Below, in pieces: positions 26,439 to 36,189 of a stretch of DNA of 64,000 nt. The notes beneath the pieces are model-generated. The model did not search any database and was not told the origin of the DNA. It saw only the letters and a program-made list of their open reading frames with translations. Position numbers and translations under genes: made by a program. This DNA is from JAUHXS01 sp965213575 (GTDB lineage: Bacteria; Bacteroidota; Bacteroidia; Chitinophagales; JAUHXS01): positions 1 to 64,000 of the forward strand of contig CBDBZN010000020.1 of NCBI GenBank assembly GCA_965213575.1, in the 5' to 3' direction. Position 1 is the stretch's first letter. Every line of letters starts with the position of its first letter.

Positions 26439-27502
26439 GGCGAAAATATTTCTCCGGCAATAGAATCTTTTGAAGCTCCTGTTACTGATGCTAATACATT
26501 TGATTGATTTTCTAATCTTAAAACTCCCATAAAAGCCATTGCTACTGCTTCTTTGTAGTTTATGATTTTCTCATCCGGCAAAACTATTTCAATATTACTT
26601 AAAAGCTTAAGCCGCTCTACTAAATAATTATTTAATGCTCCTCCTCCGGTAATCAACATTTTATCATCGTCAGATGATGTTTTTAAATGTCGGACTATTT
26701 GTTTAGCTATATGCTCAAGAGCTGTTGCAAGCTTATCTTCAATAGTTATATCGGCATTTTCTAAAATGGGTATGACTATTTCCTTAGAAAATTGATTACT
26801 TAATGTTTTAGGGCCTGCCGTGTTATAAAAATCTATTTGATCTAATTTATCCAAGATTTCTTCATCACTATCACCTGTTGCTGCATACACTCCATCCTTA
26901 TCATATGGTTGTCCTTTTTGCCGGGCAAAATAATTAAGAATTTGATTAGCAGGGCAGATATCATAAGCTAATATATTATCTTTTTCTTTAATAGATATAT
27001 TGGCAATACCTCCTATATTTAAACAATACTTAAAATCTGAAAAAAGCAATTTATCGGCAATAGGAACTATTGGGGCACCTTGGCCACCTCTGACAATGTC
27101 AAGATTTCTAAAATCATTGATCACTTTTATCTTACAATATTCAGCAAGCCTTCTGCCGTCGCCGATTTGACAAGTATACCCAATTTTAGGTTCATGAAAA
27201 ATAGTATGCCCATGAGAAGCTATAAAATCTACTTTGTTTGGTAAATTAAATTCTTGTATAAAAGTGTTAACTACTTGGCCGAGATAGGTTCCATAATTAT
27301 AGTTTATCGCTACATATTCTCGAGCTGAAGATTGATCAAGATTTTCTAATTTTTCTAACCAATCCTGTTCATATGGTACACATTGATGATATAAAATTTC
27401 AAAATTCCATTCAGCATTTTGCTTCACAAATTTACAATAAGCTATATCTAAACCATCAAGCGAACTTCCCGACATTAAACCAATTCCATGATACACAATC
27501 AT
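26435..27502 (-). CDS. anmK: Anhydro-N-acetylmuramic acid kinase
   Basis: Phosphorylates and opens 1,6-anhydro-MurNAc from recycled peptidoglycan, giving MurNAc-6-phosphate. The family start GLMSGSSLDGLD is present, as are FIASHGHTIFHEP, QIGDGRRLAEY, FRNLDIVRGGQGAPIVP and the C-terminal TGGGALNNYL. Length 355 is normal. It forms an overlapping pair with the SDR gene and lies upstream of it in transcription. Its presence fits an active cell-wall recycling route. Confidence 0.95.
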   Translation of the reverse strand: MIVYHGIGLMSGSSLDGLDIAYCKFVKQNAEWNFEILYHQCVPYEQDWLEKLENLDQSSAREYVAINYNYGTYLGQVVNTFIQEFNLPNKVDFIASHGHTIFHEPKIGYTCQIGDGRRLAEYCKIKVINDFRNLDIVRGGQGAPIVPIADKLLFSDFKYCLNIGGIANISIKEKDNILAYDICPANQILNYFARQKGQPYDKDGVYAATGDSDEEILDKLDQIDFYNTAGPKTLSNQFSKEIVIPILENADITIEDKLATALEHIAKQIVRHLKTSSDDDKMLITGGGALNNYLVERLKLLSNIEIVLPDEKIINYKEAVAMAFMGVLRLENQSNVLASVTGASKDSIAGEIFSP

Positions 27503-27574
27503 GAGATAAAGATATATTAATATTGAAAAAATCTATAGTCTAAATATTAAATATATCCTATTATATGATAGACG

Positions 27575-27973
27575 TTATTTTACGAAAACACCGATCGAGA
27601 TAATGACGACTAATAAAAAAAGCATCAGCCAGTAAAATTTACCTAACAAAAATACCGGCAAGCCACTATAGCGGCTATCTTTACCATCTAGCGGCTTGTC
27701 AAAATTTTCTTTGGATACTACGGGAGCTGTTGCAGCCAACAATAAACTCATAAATATTCCCATACTTACATAAGGTACCCAATAATAATCCCATAAAATT
27801 CCGCCTACCGGAGTAACCCATAGCCCAACTGCAAAAGTCGACATGAAAATTAAAGCAAATATGGCCCAAAAATATCTCCAGGAATATTTTCCTTTTAATA
27901 TTATTCTAACTGTGATAATTCCAAAAAGTAATGCGACGAAGATTGCTATTAATAATTCATTCCATATGCCCAT
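27575..27973 (-). CDS. Small membrane protein, four predicted helices
   Basis: A 132-residue hydrophobic protein that I do not recognise. Four membrane segments are seen at about 4-26, 33-55, 63-86 and 109-131, with a hydrophilic loop (KENFDKPLDGKDSRYSG) between the third and fourth. It stands between a PAP2 phosphatase gene and anmK on the same strand, 72 bases beyond the anmK start. No catalytic motif is evident. Confidence 0.6.
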   Translation of the reverse strand: MGIWNELLIAIFVALLFGIITVRIILKGKYSWRYFWAIFALIFMSTFAVGLWVTPVGGILWDYYWVPYVSMGIFMSLLLAATAPVVSKENFDKPLDGKDSRYSGLPVFLLGKFYWLMLFLLVVIISIGVFVK

Positions 27974-28092
27974 AATAATGATGTTTTGGTTAAAGATATC
28001 TTTACAACAATCTTACCGAAAGAGAGAATACTATTATCAGTAGAAGCTGTAAATTTTATGTGTAAAATATTGCTCAAATCGTAGACCTATTT

Positions 28093-28902
28093 TTAAAACT
28101 TATAAAACATTGCTAAACCATTTGTTTCAAAATTAGAAAATGGGAAAATTGACATTTTCTTGTCTGCTCTTGATTTTTTATGCAATTCCGGAACTAAAAT
28201 ACCGGACGCTACGCCCACCGCTACACCTAATACTAGATCAGTAGGAAAATGCATGCCTGCCCTATATCTTAAATAAGCATTAGTAAAAGTAGCAGCACCT
28301 GCTATTCCGTAAGCGACATATCGGAAATCAGAAGTAGGATGGTAATCACTATAGACTTTCGCAGCAAAAAAAGTGGTGACTGCTGTGATCATGGCATGCC
28401 CTCCAAAAAATGAATTTCGAGTATTAAAATTTGACCTTCTAGAAAATTCTGTATTTTCATTATAAGCATATGGCCTAAAACGACTTGTGTGCCCTGCCGA
28501 CATGGCGTAAATACCTGCAGCTATGGAAACTGATTGTAGATAGAGTAGTCCTACAGTGCCGGCTTCATATCGCACATTTCTATCCAATAACAGAGCTAAT
28601 CCTATCGGGAAAGAAGCATTAAAGATAATATCACTATTGGCCGCAGCTTTGGCTGAATATGCATTACGTGTAGCCGGCCGGTCTATAAAGTTTACATTTT
28701 GCGGGTCTAATTGTACAACAGTCAATGAATCTATACCTTCTTGAGAACCGATCTTATCAAATCCATATGCTGTCATCCCAATACCTACTACAGTCAAAGG
28801 AAGGTCAACTTTCCAATTTAATTGATACATTTTAGGAGGCCGTTCTGCTTTACAGTAAAAAGCAATAGAAATAAAACAAAGTAATAATATAGAATTCTTC
28901 AC
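28093..28902 (-). CDS. PAP2-family membrane phosphatase
   Basis: A 269-residue exported protein. I chose the GTG at 28902, which gives a clean signal peptide (MKNSILLLCFISIAFYCKA). A TTG at 28935 would add 11 residues. The PAP2 motifs are RFRPYAYN, SFFGGHAMITA (variant of PSGH) and YRAGMHFPTDLVLG, supplying the arginine, both histidines and the aspartate. Family members dephosphorylate lipid phosphates such as undecaprenyl pyrophosphate or PG-phosphate; which one applies here is unknown. It directly follows ftsZ. Confidence 0.85.
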   Translation of the reverse strand: MKNSILLLCFISIAFYCKAERPPKMYQLNWKVDLPLTVVGIGMTAYGFDKIGSQEGIDSLTVVQLDPQNVNFIDRPATRNAYSAKAAANSDIIFNASFPIGLALLLDRNVRYEAGTVGLLYLQSVSIAAGIYAMSAGHTSRFRPYAYNENTEFSRRSNFNTRNSFFGGHAMITAVTTFFAAKVYSDYHPTSDFRYVAYGIAGAATFTNAYLRYRAGMHFPTDLVLGVAVGVASGILVPELHKKSRADKKMSIFPFSNFETNGLAMFYKF

Positions 28903-28965
28903 GGGAATAAATTTACGTATTTGAAAGTTGAACAACTTTAATCAAAAATTTTGCCAACCTACTTT

Positions 28966-30417
28966 CTAATCTACATTATCGTGTAGAAAAGAATTATTTT
29001 TTCTTATGATAGGCCGTTCATTATCAGTTTGATCTTTATCCGATTCAGACAAAGTATAACGGGATAAATTAGTATCTTCTGATGAATGCACAACTTTATC
29101 TAAATTTACATTTCTTCTTAAATAGGCAGGTTCACGCTCCAGCTCAGTTATAGAATAGGAATTTTTAAGCCGCATACCGACACTTGCATTTTTATTTGGC
29201 TGATACTTTTCTTTAGATACCGTTTCTTCTTTATAAGCCCTGGTTTGAGGTTCATTATCTGTAATTTTTTCAGGAACTTTCTTATAGCTGTCCGGCTTAG
29301 GGGAATTCATATCAAACTCAAAAGTAATTTGATTCTGAGGAGTAGGATTTTCCGAGGGCGCATCAGTTTGAGCATGATTTTTTGCAGAAGAAGGAGTATC
29401 TTCTAATGGCAAGATAATTTTTTCAGTGCCTCTGCTATTGGCTACTTTAGCATGTTGATTTGACTCAAAACCGGTAGCTATTATAGTTAAACTGATTTGT
29501 TCGCCCAGTGCTTCGTCATAACAATTTCCCCATATTATATCGGCATTATTACCCGCTTCAGCTTGAATATAATCAGTGATTTCAGATATTTCATCCATTG
29601 TCACTTCTTTAGTGCCCGAAGTGATGTTGAGCAAGATGTAATTAGCACCTTTAATATCATTATCATTTAATAATGGAGAAGACAATGCACCTTGAACTAC
29701 TCTATTAGCTCTGTCTTCACCTTCTGCAACAGCAGCACCCATTATAGCCACACCACTGTTTCTCATAACCGTATTTACATCTTCAAAATCCACGTTTACA
29801 TAACCCGTAACGGTGATGATCTCGGCAATACCTTTAGCAGCTATGGTTAAAATATTATCAGCTTTTGTAAAGGCATCTGATAATCTAAGATCGCCATGCA
29901 TTTCTCTTAACTTATCATTAGAAACGATCAAAATTGAATCTACGTGCTTTTTAAACTCCGCAAGTCCTTCCTCGGCTTGCTGATGCCTTCTTCTGCCTTC
30001 AAAAGAAAAAGGAGTCGTTACAATGCCTACCGTCAATATACCTAATTCTTGAGCAAGTTCTGCAATAACCGGCGCTCCCCCTGTTCCGGTGCCACCACCC
30101 ATACCTGCAGTTATAAAAACCATTTTGGTATTCGACATTAAAAACTCTCTTATTTCATCAAGCGATTCTATAGCGGCTTCTCTACCGATCTCCGGCAACG
30201 AACCTGCTCCCCTGCCTTCGGTTAAACTAGGCCCTAGTTGCACTTTATTTGGAATAGATGTTAAGTCCATCGCCTGAGCATCTGTATTACAGACAATAAA
30301 GTTTACTCCTTTTATACCTTGGTTATACATATTGATAACAGCATTACTGCCGCCTCCGCCAACACCTATAACTTTGATAATAGAATCTCTTTCTTTTGGT
30401 AAATCAAATTGAATCAT
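28966..30417 (-). CDS. ftsZ: Cell division protein FtsZ
   Basis: Tubulin-like GTPase that forms the division ring. The signature GGGTGTGGAPVIAELA binds GTP phosphates. KVIGVGGGGSNAV begins the fold and FTKADNILTIAAKGIAEI lies in the T7/helix region. At 483 residues it is longer than E. coli FtsZ (383), because of a long low-complexity linker after about 325, as usual in Bacteroidota. The expected C-terminal peptide (REPAYLRRNVNL, then a short tail) can be made out. It is the last gene of the dcw cluster. Confidence 0.97.
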   Translation of the reverse strand: MIQFDLPKERDSIIKVIGVGGGGSNAVINMYNQGIKGVNFIVCNTDAQAMDLTSIPNKVQLGPSLTEGRGAGSLPEIGREAAIESLDEIREFLMSNTKMVFITAGMGGGTGTGGAPVIAELAQELGILTVGIVTTPFSFEGRRRHQQAEEGLAEFKKHVDSILIVSNDKLREMHGDLRLSDAFTKADNILTIAAKGIAEIITVTGYVNVDFEDVNTVMRNSGVAIMGAAVAEGEDRANRVVQGALSSPLLNDNDIKGANYILLNITSGTKEVTMDEISEITDYIQAEAGNNADIIWGNCYDEALGEQISLTIIATGFESNQHAKVANSRGTEKIILPLEDTPSSAKNHAQTDAPSENPTPQNQITFEFDMNSPKPDSYKKVPEKITDNEPQTRAYKEETVSKEKYQPNKNASVGMRLKNSYSITELEREPAYLRRNVNLDKVVHSSEDTNLSRYTLSESDKDQTDNERPIIRKNNSFLHDNVD

Positions 30418-30435
30418 AATCTTGATTTTTTAAAT

Positions 30436-31716
30436 TTAAAAGTCATTTTCCATATCTTCTTCCAGCCACTCTTTTCCCCTTTTGAACATAGACTCAAACC
30501 ATTTTGGTTTTACTTTGGCTGCTTTCCCATTTGATGCAGAAACGCTATTTTTTCTTGTATGATCATCAAATCCTTTAATCATAAGTCCTATTCCGGTAGC
30601 ATACATAGGGTCTTTTATCTGCTCCACTGCTCCCGTAGCTAAGTATTCAGTCGGATATCCAATACGGGCATCCATACCGGTAATATATTCTACCAGTTGA
30701 ACCAAGTTTTTAAGTTGTGCTCCTCCTCCGGTAAGGATGATGCCTCCAATCAATTTTTTCTCATACCCGGAACATTTGATCTCATAATATACATGTTCAA
30801 TGATTTCTTCCATTCTTGCTTGAATGATATGAGCTAAGTTTCTAACAGATATTTCTTTCGGTTCTCTGCCTCTTAATCCCGGGATAGAAACAATTTCATT
30901 TTCTTGCGTTTGAGTGGCTAATGCAGAACCAAATTTAACTTTGAGTAATTCTGCTTGATTTCTCATTACCAGGCAACCTTCTTTAATATCATCTGTAATA
31001 CTATTTCCTCCAAAAGGTATCACTGCTGTATGCCTGATGATACCTTCTTGAAAAATAGCAATATCTGTAGTACCACCGCCTATATCAACTAAAGCTACAC
31101 CAGCCTCTTTTTCTTCTTCACTCAACACAGCTACTGATGAAGCAAGTGGTTCTAAAACTAAATCGGCAACTTCTACATTTGCTTTTTCAACACATTTATT
31201 AATATTTTTAGCAGCTGTTATTTGCCCTGTAATGATATGAAAGTTAGCTTCGAGCCGTACTCCGGACATGCCGATAGGATCTTTTATACCCTGTTCATTA
31301 TCAATAATATATTCTTGCGGTAAAACATGAATAATTTTATCTCCCGGAGGCAAAACTAATTTATACATATCGTGAATTAACTTATCAATATCTCCCCGGC
31401 TAATTTCCTCATCTACTTCATCTCTGACTAAGATGCCTCTATGTTGTAAGCTTTTAATATGTTGTCCTGCAATACCTACGTATGCTGAATTGATTTCTAC
31501 TCCGGCTTTTTGTTCTGCTTCTTCTACAGCTAACTGAATAGCATGGACTGTTTTTTCGATGTTAGACACCATTCCTCTCATCACACCTAACGATTCGGTT
31601 TTACCCATTCCCAGCACCTCAATTTTGCCGTGATCATTTTTCTTCCCGATCAACACACATATTTTTGTAGTACCGATATCAATGCCTGCAACTATGTCTA
31701 AGTCTTTATTACCCAT
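30436..31716 (-). CDS. ftsA: Cell division protein FtsA
   Basis: Actin-like protein that ties FtsZ filaments to the membrane. ATP-binding motifs are VAGIDIGTTKICVLIG at the N terminus, GVALVDIGGGTTDIAIF and IILTGGGAQLKNL. The 1C subdomain is recognisable (VLGMGKTESLGVMRG). Length 426 is normal. The C terminus has the expected amphipathic tail (KPKWFESMFKRGKEWLEED) that binds membrane. It sits 18 bases upstream of ftsZ. Confidence 0.97.
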   Translation of the reverse strand: MGNKDLDIVAGIDIGTTKICVLIGKKNDHGKIEVLGMGKTESLGVMRGMVSNIEKTVHAIQLAVEEAEQKAGVEINSAYVGIAGQHIKSLQHRGILVRDEVDEEISRGDIDKLIHDMYKLVLPPGDKIIHVLPQEYIIDNEQGIKDPIGMSGVRLEANFHIITGQITAAKNINKCVEKANVEVADLVLEPLASSVAVLSEEEKEAGVALVDIGGGTTDIAIFQEGIIRHTAVIPFGGNSITDDIKEGCLVMRNQAELLKVKFGSALATQTQENEIVSIPGLRGREPKEISVRNLAHIIQARMEEIIEHVYYEIKCSGYEKKLIGGIILTGGGAQLKNLVQLVEYITGMDARIGYPTEYLATGAVEQIKDPMYATGIGLMIKGFDDHTRKNSVSASNGKAAKVKPKWFESMFKRGKEWLEEDMENDF

Positions 31717-31735
31717 ATTTATTATTTATTAAAGT

Positions 31736-32518
31736 CTAGTATTTTGTACATACAATTTGCCCTTGATATTTTAAGCTAATCGTTTTGTATGTATACCATC
31801 CTGCATATTTAAGGCCTTCATTATAAAATATATATAAATCTTTAAATTTTTTATCCATATTGTCTAACGTACCCAGCACTACTTCGTGATTTCCTAGCTT
31901 TGGGATAATAATAAAATCCTTATACTCATCTACATATATTTGCTCTATTTGAGCAGTCCAATATGGATTACGCCTTATATAATTACTTAGCTCATATATC
32001 TTATTGACCCCTAAACTATCTACTTTCCCAATAGTTAATCCATTATCTTCAATATATCCACTTGCTATAAGAACTCGTGATGTAAATTTATCGGATATTG
32101 GCATCTTTTCACCATGATCGTCCAGATAGTAACTAACACCTCTCTTGTTAATAACTCTTACAATCGGCTCCCGTTGCTTAACTTCTATATTTAAATCGCC
32201 TGCTATATCTACAAATGTTTCTACACTAGCCACATAAGGAATTTTTTTAATGTTATCTTCTATTAAATCAAATCGTATTTCTGTAAGGTTTTTACCAACC
32301 ACATCTTCTGTTACATGATCACTGATAATTTCTACCAGATCTGATTTTTCAATAAAGAAATTTTCATTGTTATAGTCGATATTAAAGTTAATAGACCGGC
32401 ACACTTTTTCTTTATGGTGTTCTTGTGCAGCGATCAATAAAAATATGAACGCTCCGACACAAATGCCGGTGCTTAAAGCAAGAACTATTTTTTTAATCTT
32501 ATGCTTCCAGTTTTTCAT
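31736..32518 (-). CDS. ftsQ: Cell division protein FtsQ/DivIB
   Basis: Bitopic division protein of 260 residues. The ATG at 32518 overlaps the murC stop (ATGA); a TTG one codon upstream is less likely. It has a short cytoplasmic basic start, one membrane helix (about 10-28), then a POTRA-like domain (FFIEKSDLVEIISDHV...NLTEIRFDLIEDNIKKIPYV) and a beta domain. Sequence conservation is low, as in the family, and position between murC and ftsA supports the call. Confidence 0.88.
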   Translation of the reverse strand: MKNWKHKIKKIVLALSTGICVGAFIFLLIAAQEHHKEKVCRSINFNIDYNNENFFIEKSDLVEIISDHVTEDVVGKNLTEIRFDLIEDNIKKIPYVASVETFVDIAGDLNIEVKQREPIVRVINKRGVSYYLDDHGEKMPISDKFTSRVLIASGYIEDNGLTIGKVDSLGVNKIYELSNYIRRNPYWTAQIEQIYVDEYKDFIIIPKLGNHEVVLGTLDNMDKKFKDLYIFYNEGLKYAGWYTYKTISLKYQGQIVCTKY

Positions 32519-33912
32519 CAAGCCACTTTATTGTTAAGTTTCGCGTCTAATTCTTGCTCAATCTTTTCCAACATTATATTTTTGATCATTGGCACTAGTT
32601 CATCAATATCTCCTGCACCCATTGTTACAACCAACTCATTTCCTTTTTTCCTGACAGCTTCCAGTACTTCTTTTTTAGAAACAATGCTTACCTTTTTATT
32701 AATTTTATTAGCTACCATTGCTGCATCCACTCCTTCAATCGGCATTTCGCGCGCAGGATAAATTTCCAATAATATTACTTCATCGGCAATAGACAAACTA
32801 GAAGCAAAACCATCGGCATGATCTCTGGTACGGCTGTATAAATGAGGCTGAAAAATAACTGTTAATCTCTTTGAAGGATATAACTCTTTAATACTATGAA
32901 GAACAACTTTTATTTCTTCAGGATGATGGGCATAATCATCGATATAAATATATTTATTTGTTTTAATGATGTATTCGAATCGCCTTTTAACCCCTTTAAA
33001 AGAGCTTATTGCTTCTTGGATTTTAATAGGATCTATATGAAGTTTTATTGCAACAGCAATAGCAGCCAAAACATTATCAATATTATATTTCCCTCCTATA
33101 TTTAATGTTAATTCCGGTAAATTTGCAGTGGAAGATACGGTAAAGTGATACGCATTATTTTTAATTGAAATTTTATCGAGATGTGTATCTGCATCGGCAG
33201 TCCGTGCAGAGTAAGTCAACAAGTTTTGATGAGTAATTTTATTTAAAATAGAAATAGATTTTTCTACAATAACACATCCTTCCGGTAATGCCTTTTCAGA
33301 AAACTGTATAAAGGCTTGTTGTACTTCTTCGGTATTGCCGTAAATATCTAAATGATCACTATCAACTGCTGTTATGATTGCTATATTTGGACTTAATCGC
33401 AAAAAAGAACGGTCATATTCATCTGCTTCTACCACCATAATCTCATCGTTACCCTTAATAAAATTTGATTGGTAATTAACAGCAATGCCGCCTAAAAATG
33501 CGGTGCAATCAATTCCGCCTACCTTAAGCATATGAGCAATCATCGAGGATACCGTAGTTTTACCATGTGAGCCTGCTACGGCAATGGTAAAAGCAGTTTG
33601 AGTGATCATTTGAAGAATTTCTGAACGTTTTTTAAGTTCATATTTTCCTGAAGAATAATAGGTAAATATTTTATTATCCTTGGGAATGGCCGGTGTGTAT
33701 ATAACCAAATCAACATCTTGAGGAAGGCTCTCAGTAGCATCTTTAAAAGTAATAGCGACTCCATTATTCATTAATTTGTCTGTCTGTGGGGAAGGCGTTT
33801 TATCATATCCGAAAATTTCTATCCCTTTTGATAAAAAATATTGAGCAATAGCGCTCATACCAATCCCCCCTATACCAATAAAATATACTTTTTTTAATGC
33901 TGCTAAATCCAT
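32518..33912 (-). CDS. murC: UDP-N-acetylmuramate--L-alanine ligase
   Basis: Adds L-alanine to UDP-MurNAc in the cytoplasm. The N-terminal Rossmann loop is FIGIGGIGMSAIAQY, the ATP loop is VAGSHGKTTVSSMIAH, and ITAVDSDHLDIYGN and DDYAHHPEEIKVVL are Mur-ligase motifs. Length 464 is normal. It overlaps ftsQ by one base and starts two bases after the murG stop, consistent with coupled translation through the cluster. Confidence 0.97.
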   Translation of the reverse strand: MDLAALKKVYFIGIGGIGMSAIAQYFLSKGIEIFGYDKTPSPQTDKLMNNGVAITFKDATESLPQDVDLVIYTPAIPKDNKIFTYYSSGKYELKKRSEILQMITQTAFTIAVAGSHGKTTVSSMIAHMLKVGGIDCTAFLGGIAVNYQSNFIKGNDEIMVVEADEYDRSFLRLSPNIAIITAVDSDHLDIYGNTEEVQQAFIQFSEKALPEGCVIVEKSISILNKITHQNLLTYSARTADADTHLDKISIKNNAYHFTVSSTANLPELTLNIGGKYNIDNVLAAIAVAIKLHIDPIKIQEAISSFKGVKRRFEYIIKTNKYIYIDDYAHHPEEIKVVLHSIKELYPSKRLTVIFQPHLYSRTRDHADGFASSLSIADEVILLEIYPAREMPIEGVDAAMVANKINKKVSIVSKKEVLEAVRKKGNELVVTMGAGDIDELVPMIKNIMLEKIEQELDAKLNNKVA

Positions 33913-33914
33913 CT

Positions 33915-35012
33915 TTATGTTAAGCTCAATATTTGTTCCACAATATTTTTCGTAGCATTTGGCTGAGCCAATTGAGTTATATTTTCAGAAAATTCCTTTT
34001 GTTTTGTATCATCTTTTAACAATTGAAGTACTTCTTTTATTAAATTATTAAAAGCGTCTTTATCTTTTACCAAAACAGCTGCGTTTTTCTCTACTAATGA
34101 CATGGCATTTTTCGTTTGATGATCTTCAGCTACATTAGGAGAAGGGACCAAGATGACAGGCTTTCCAACGATACTTAATTCCGATACTGATATAGCTCCT
34201 GCACGAGAAATGATCACATCTGCCACCGCATATGCTAAGTCCATGTCTGCTATAAATTCAAATACTTTGATGTGCTCTTTTCCCTCAAGTGCCTCCTGAG
34301 CTTGATGATAATAGTTTTTGCCTGTTTGCCAAATTATTTGCACTTTATCAAGTAAATCAATATGCTGTGCAATGCTTTGATTGATCGTTCTTGCTCCTAA
34401 ACTTCCCCCTATAGCTAAAATAGTTTTTTTGGCAGGATTAAGGCCAAATTTTGTATAGGCTTTCGTTCTATCCACCTTATTAATTTGCAATATTATATCT
34501 CGGACCGGGTTACCGGTATATATAATTTTATCTTTAGGAAAAAACCTATCCATCTTATCATATGCCACACAAATTTTATTGACTCGCTTCCCCAACAGTT
34601 TATTAGTGATGCCGGCATATGAATTCTGCTCCTGCACCAAGGTAGGAATACCTTTCAGTGTAGCTGCATACACCGCCGGCCCACTGGAATAACCGCCCAC
34701 TCCGACCACCACATCCGGTTTAAAGTCTTTCATTATCTTAAGGCATCTTCTAATGCTTGATATTACTTTGAGCGGAAATTTTAAGTTTTTAGCACTTAAC
34801 TTCCTTTCCAATCCGCTGATCCATAAGCCAATAATTTTATATCCGGCAGCCGGGACTTTTTCCATCTCCATCCTATCTTGGGCTCCTATAAATAGAATTT
34901 CGTTACCGGAATTAATAGCTTTAAGTTGATTAGCAATAGCAATGGCAGGAAAGATATGCCCCCCGGTGCCACCACCGGCAATAATTACTTTTATATGTTT
35001 ATTATTACTCAT
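33915..35012 (-). CDS. murG: UDP-GlcNAc:undecaprenyl-PP-MurNAc-pentapeptide GlcNAc transferase
   Basis: Makes lipid II from lipid I at the inner membrane face. GGGTGGHIFPAIAIA is the N-terminal glycine loop, GVGGYSSGPAVYAA the second, and IGGSLGARTINQSI begins the C-terminal domain. ISRAGAISVSEL and PVILVPSPNVAEDHQTKNA bind the donor. Length 365 is normal. It overlaps ftsW by one base (TAATG). Confidence 0.97.
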   Translation of the reverse strand: MSNNKHIKVIIAGGGTGGHIFPAIAIANQLKAINSGNEILFIGAQDRMEMEKVPAAGYKIIGLWISGLERKLSAKNLKFPLKVISSIRRCLKIMKDFKPDVVVGVGGYSSGPAVYAATLKGIPTLVQEQNSYAGITNKLLGKRVNKICVAYDKMDRFFPKDKIIYTGNPVRDIILQINKVDRTKAYTKFGLNPAKKTILAIGGSLGARTINQSIAQHIDLLDKVQIIWQTGKNYYHQAQEALEGKEHIKVFEFIADMDLAYAVADVIISRAGAISVSELSIVGKPVILVPSPNVAEDHQTKNAMSLVEKNAAVLVKDKDAFNNLIKEVLQLLKDDTKQKEFSENITQLAQPNATKNIVEQILSLT

Positions 35013-36181
35013 TAAGCCGGTACTAATTCTTGTTCTATCGGTTCTGATAAAGATTCAACTTCTCTGCTAACGCTTAAAATAATGCCAATAGCAAAACTGG
35101 TAAACCATAATGAGCTTCCACCCATGCTGATCATTGGTAACGTAAGTCCTGTGACGGGTAATAGATTTACAGTAACCGCCATATTGATCATTGCTTGGAT
35201 GACTAAGCTGATGCTTAAACCAACTGCCAGTAATGCACCAAACGCCTTAGGGCTTTTAACAACGATCTTAATACTTCGAAAAAGAAATAATAAGTAAAGC
35301 ATCACTATTGTAGCACCACCGATCAAACCATATTCTTCAATGATGATCGCATAGATAAAATCTGAATACGGGTGTGGAAGATAATTCCGCTGAATACTAC
35401 TACCGGGTTTTATTTTAAATACTCCGCCTTTTGCGATAGCAATTTTAGCCTGCTTGACCTGATAAGAAGTATTGGCAATATCATCGTCGGTATAACTTTC
35501 CACCCTTTTTTTCCAAGTGCCCATACGGCCTACTAACATCGTTTCAGGCAACACGAATAGAAGCGTAAACATAATAACTACGCCTACTATTCCGGCTCCT
35601 ACTAAAGCGCTTAAATATTTGAGGTTTACCCGCCCGATGAACATCAACAGTAAACAAGTGAAAAATAATAATGCGGCAGAGGAAAAATCTGCAGGAGCAA
35701 TAATCATACAAATCACAATAACAGGGACTAAAATGGGAAGAAACCCTTTTTTAAAATTTTTAATATCTTGCTGCCTTCGCGATAACATTCGAGCAGTATA
35801 CATGATGAGTGCTAGCTTTGCTAAGTCAGATGTTTGAAAGGTTAGGTTGATAACCGGCAACGTTAACCAACGATTTGCCTGATTTAAATTTGTTCCCGCA
35901 AACAAAGTAAAAATAAGTAATGGAATAGATACATATAACAACAGCAACGAAACTCGAGAATAATAGCGATGGTTTATATTGTGCGCTCCATACATCAACA
36001 AAAATCCCAGTATTAAAATAGAAAAATGCTTAAACAGATAATATTCTGTATTACCTGATTGGTATTTATATGCCAAGGTTCCAGTGGAACTATAGACTGC
36101 CAAAATAGAAAAAAGAGAAAGGCATAGGACGACCATCCATATAATTTTATCTCCCTTTAATTTTGACAATAACCAATTCAT
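35012..36181 (-). CDS. ftsW: Peptidoglycan polymerase FtsW (SEDS family)
   Basis: Polytopic glycan polymerase acting with FtsI at the septum. About ten membrane segments can be traced over 389 residues. SEDS signatures include GSSIQRNYLPHPYSDFIYA with EEYG, and the later PVTGLTLPMISMGGSSLW. The catalytic-loop pattern is also present. It lies between murD and murG, its normal position in the cluster, nine bases after the murD stop. Confidence 0.95.
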   Translation of the reverse strand: MNWLLSKLKGDKIIWMVVLCLSLFSILAVYSSTGTLAYKYQSGNTEYYLFKHFSILILGFLLMYGAHNINHRYYSRVSLLLLYVSIPLLIFTLFAGTNLNQANRWLTLPVINLTFQTSDLAKLALIMYTARMLSRRQQDIKNFKKGFLPILVPVIVICMIIAPADFSSAALLFFTCLLLMFIGRVNLKYLSALVGAGIVGVVIMFTLLFVLPETMLVGRMGTWKKRVESYTDDDIANTSYQVKQAKIAIAKGGVFKIKPGSSIQRNYLPHPYSDFIYAIIIEEYGLIGGATIVMLYLLFLFRSIKIVVKSPKAFGALLAVGLSISLVIQAMINMAVTVNLLPVTGLTLPMISMGGSSLWFTSFAIGIILSVSREVESLSEPIEQELVPA

Positions 36182-36189
36182 AATTAGGA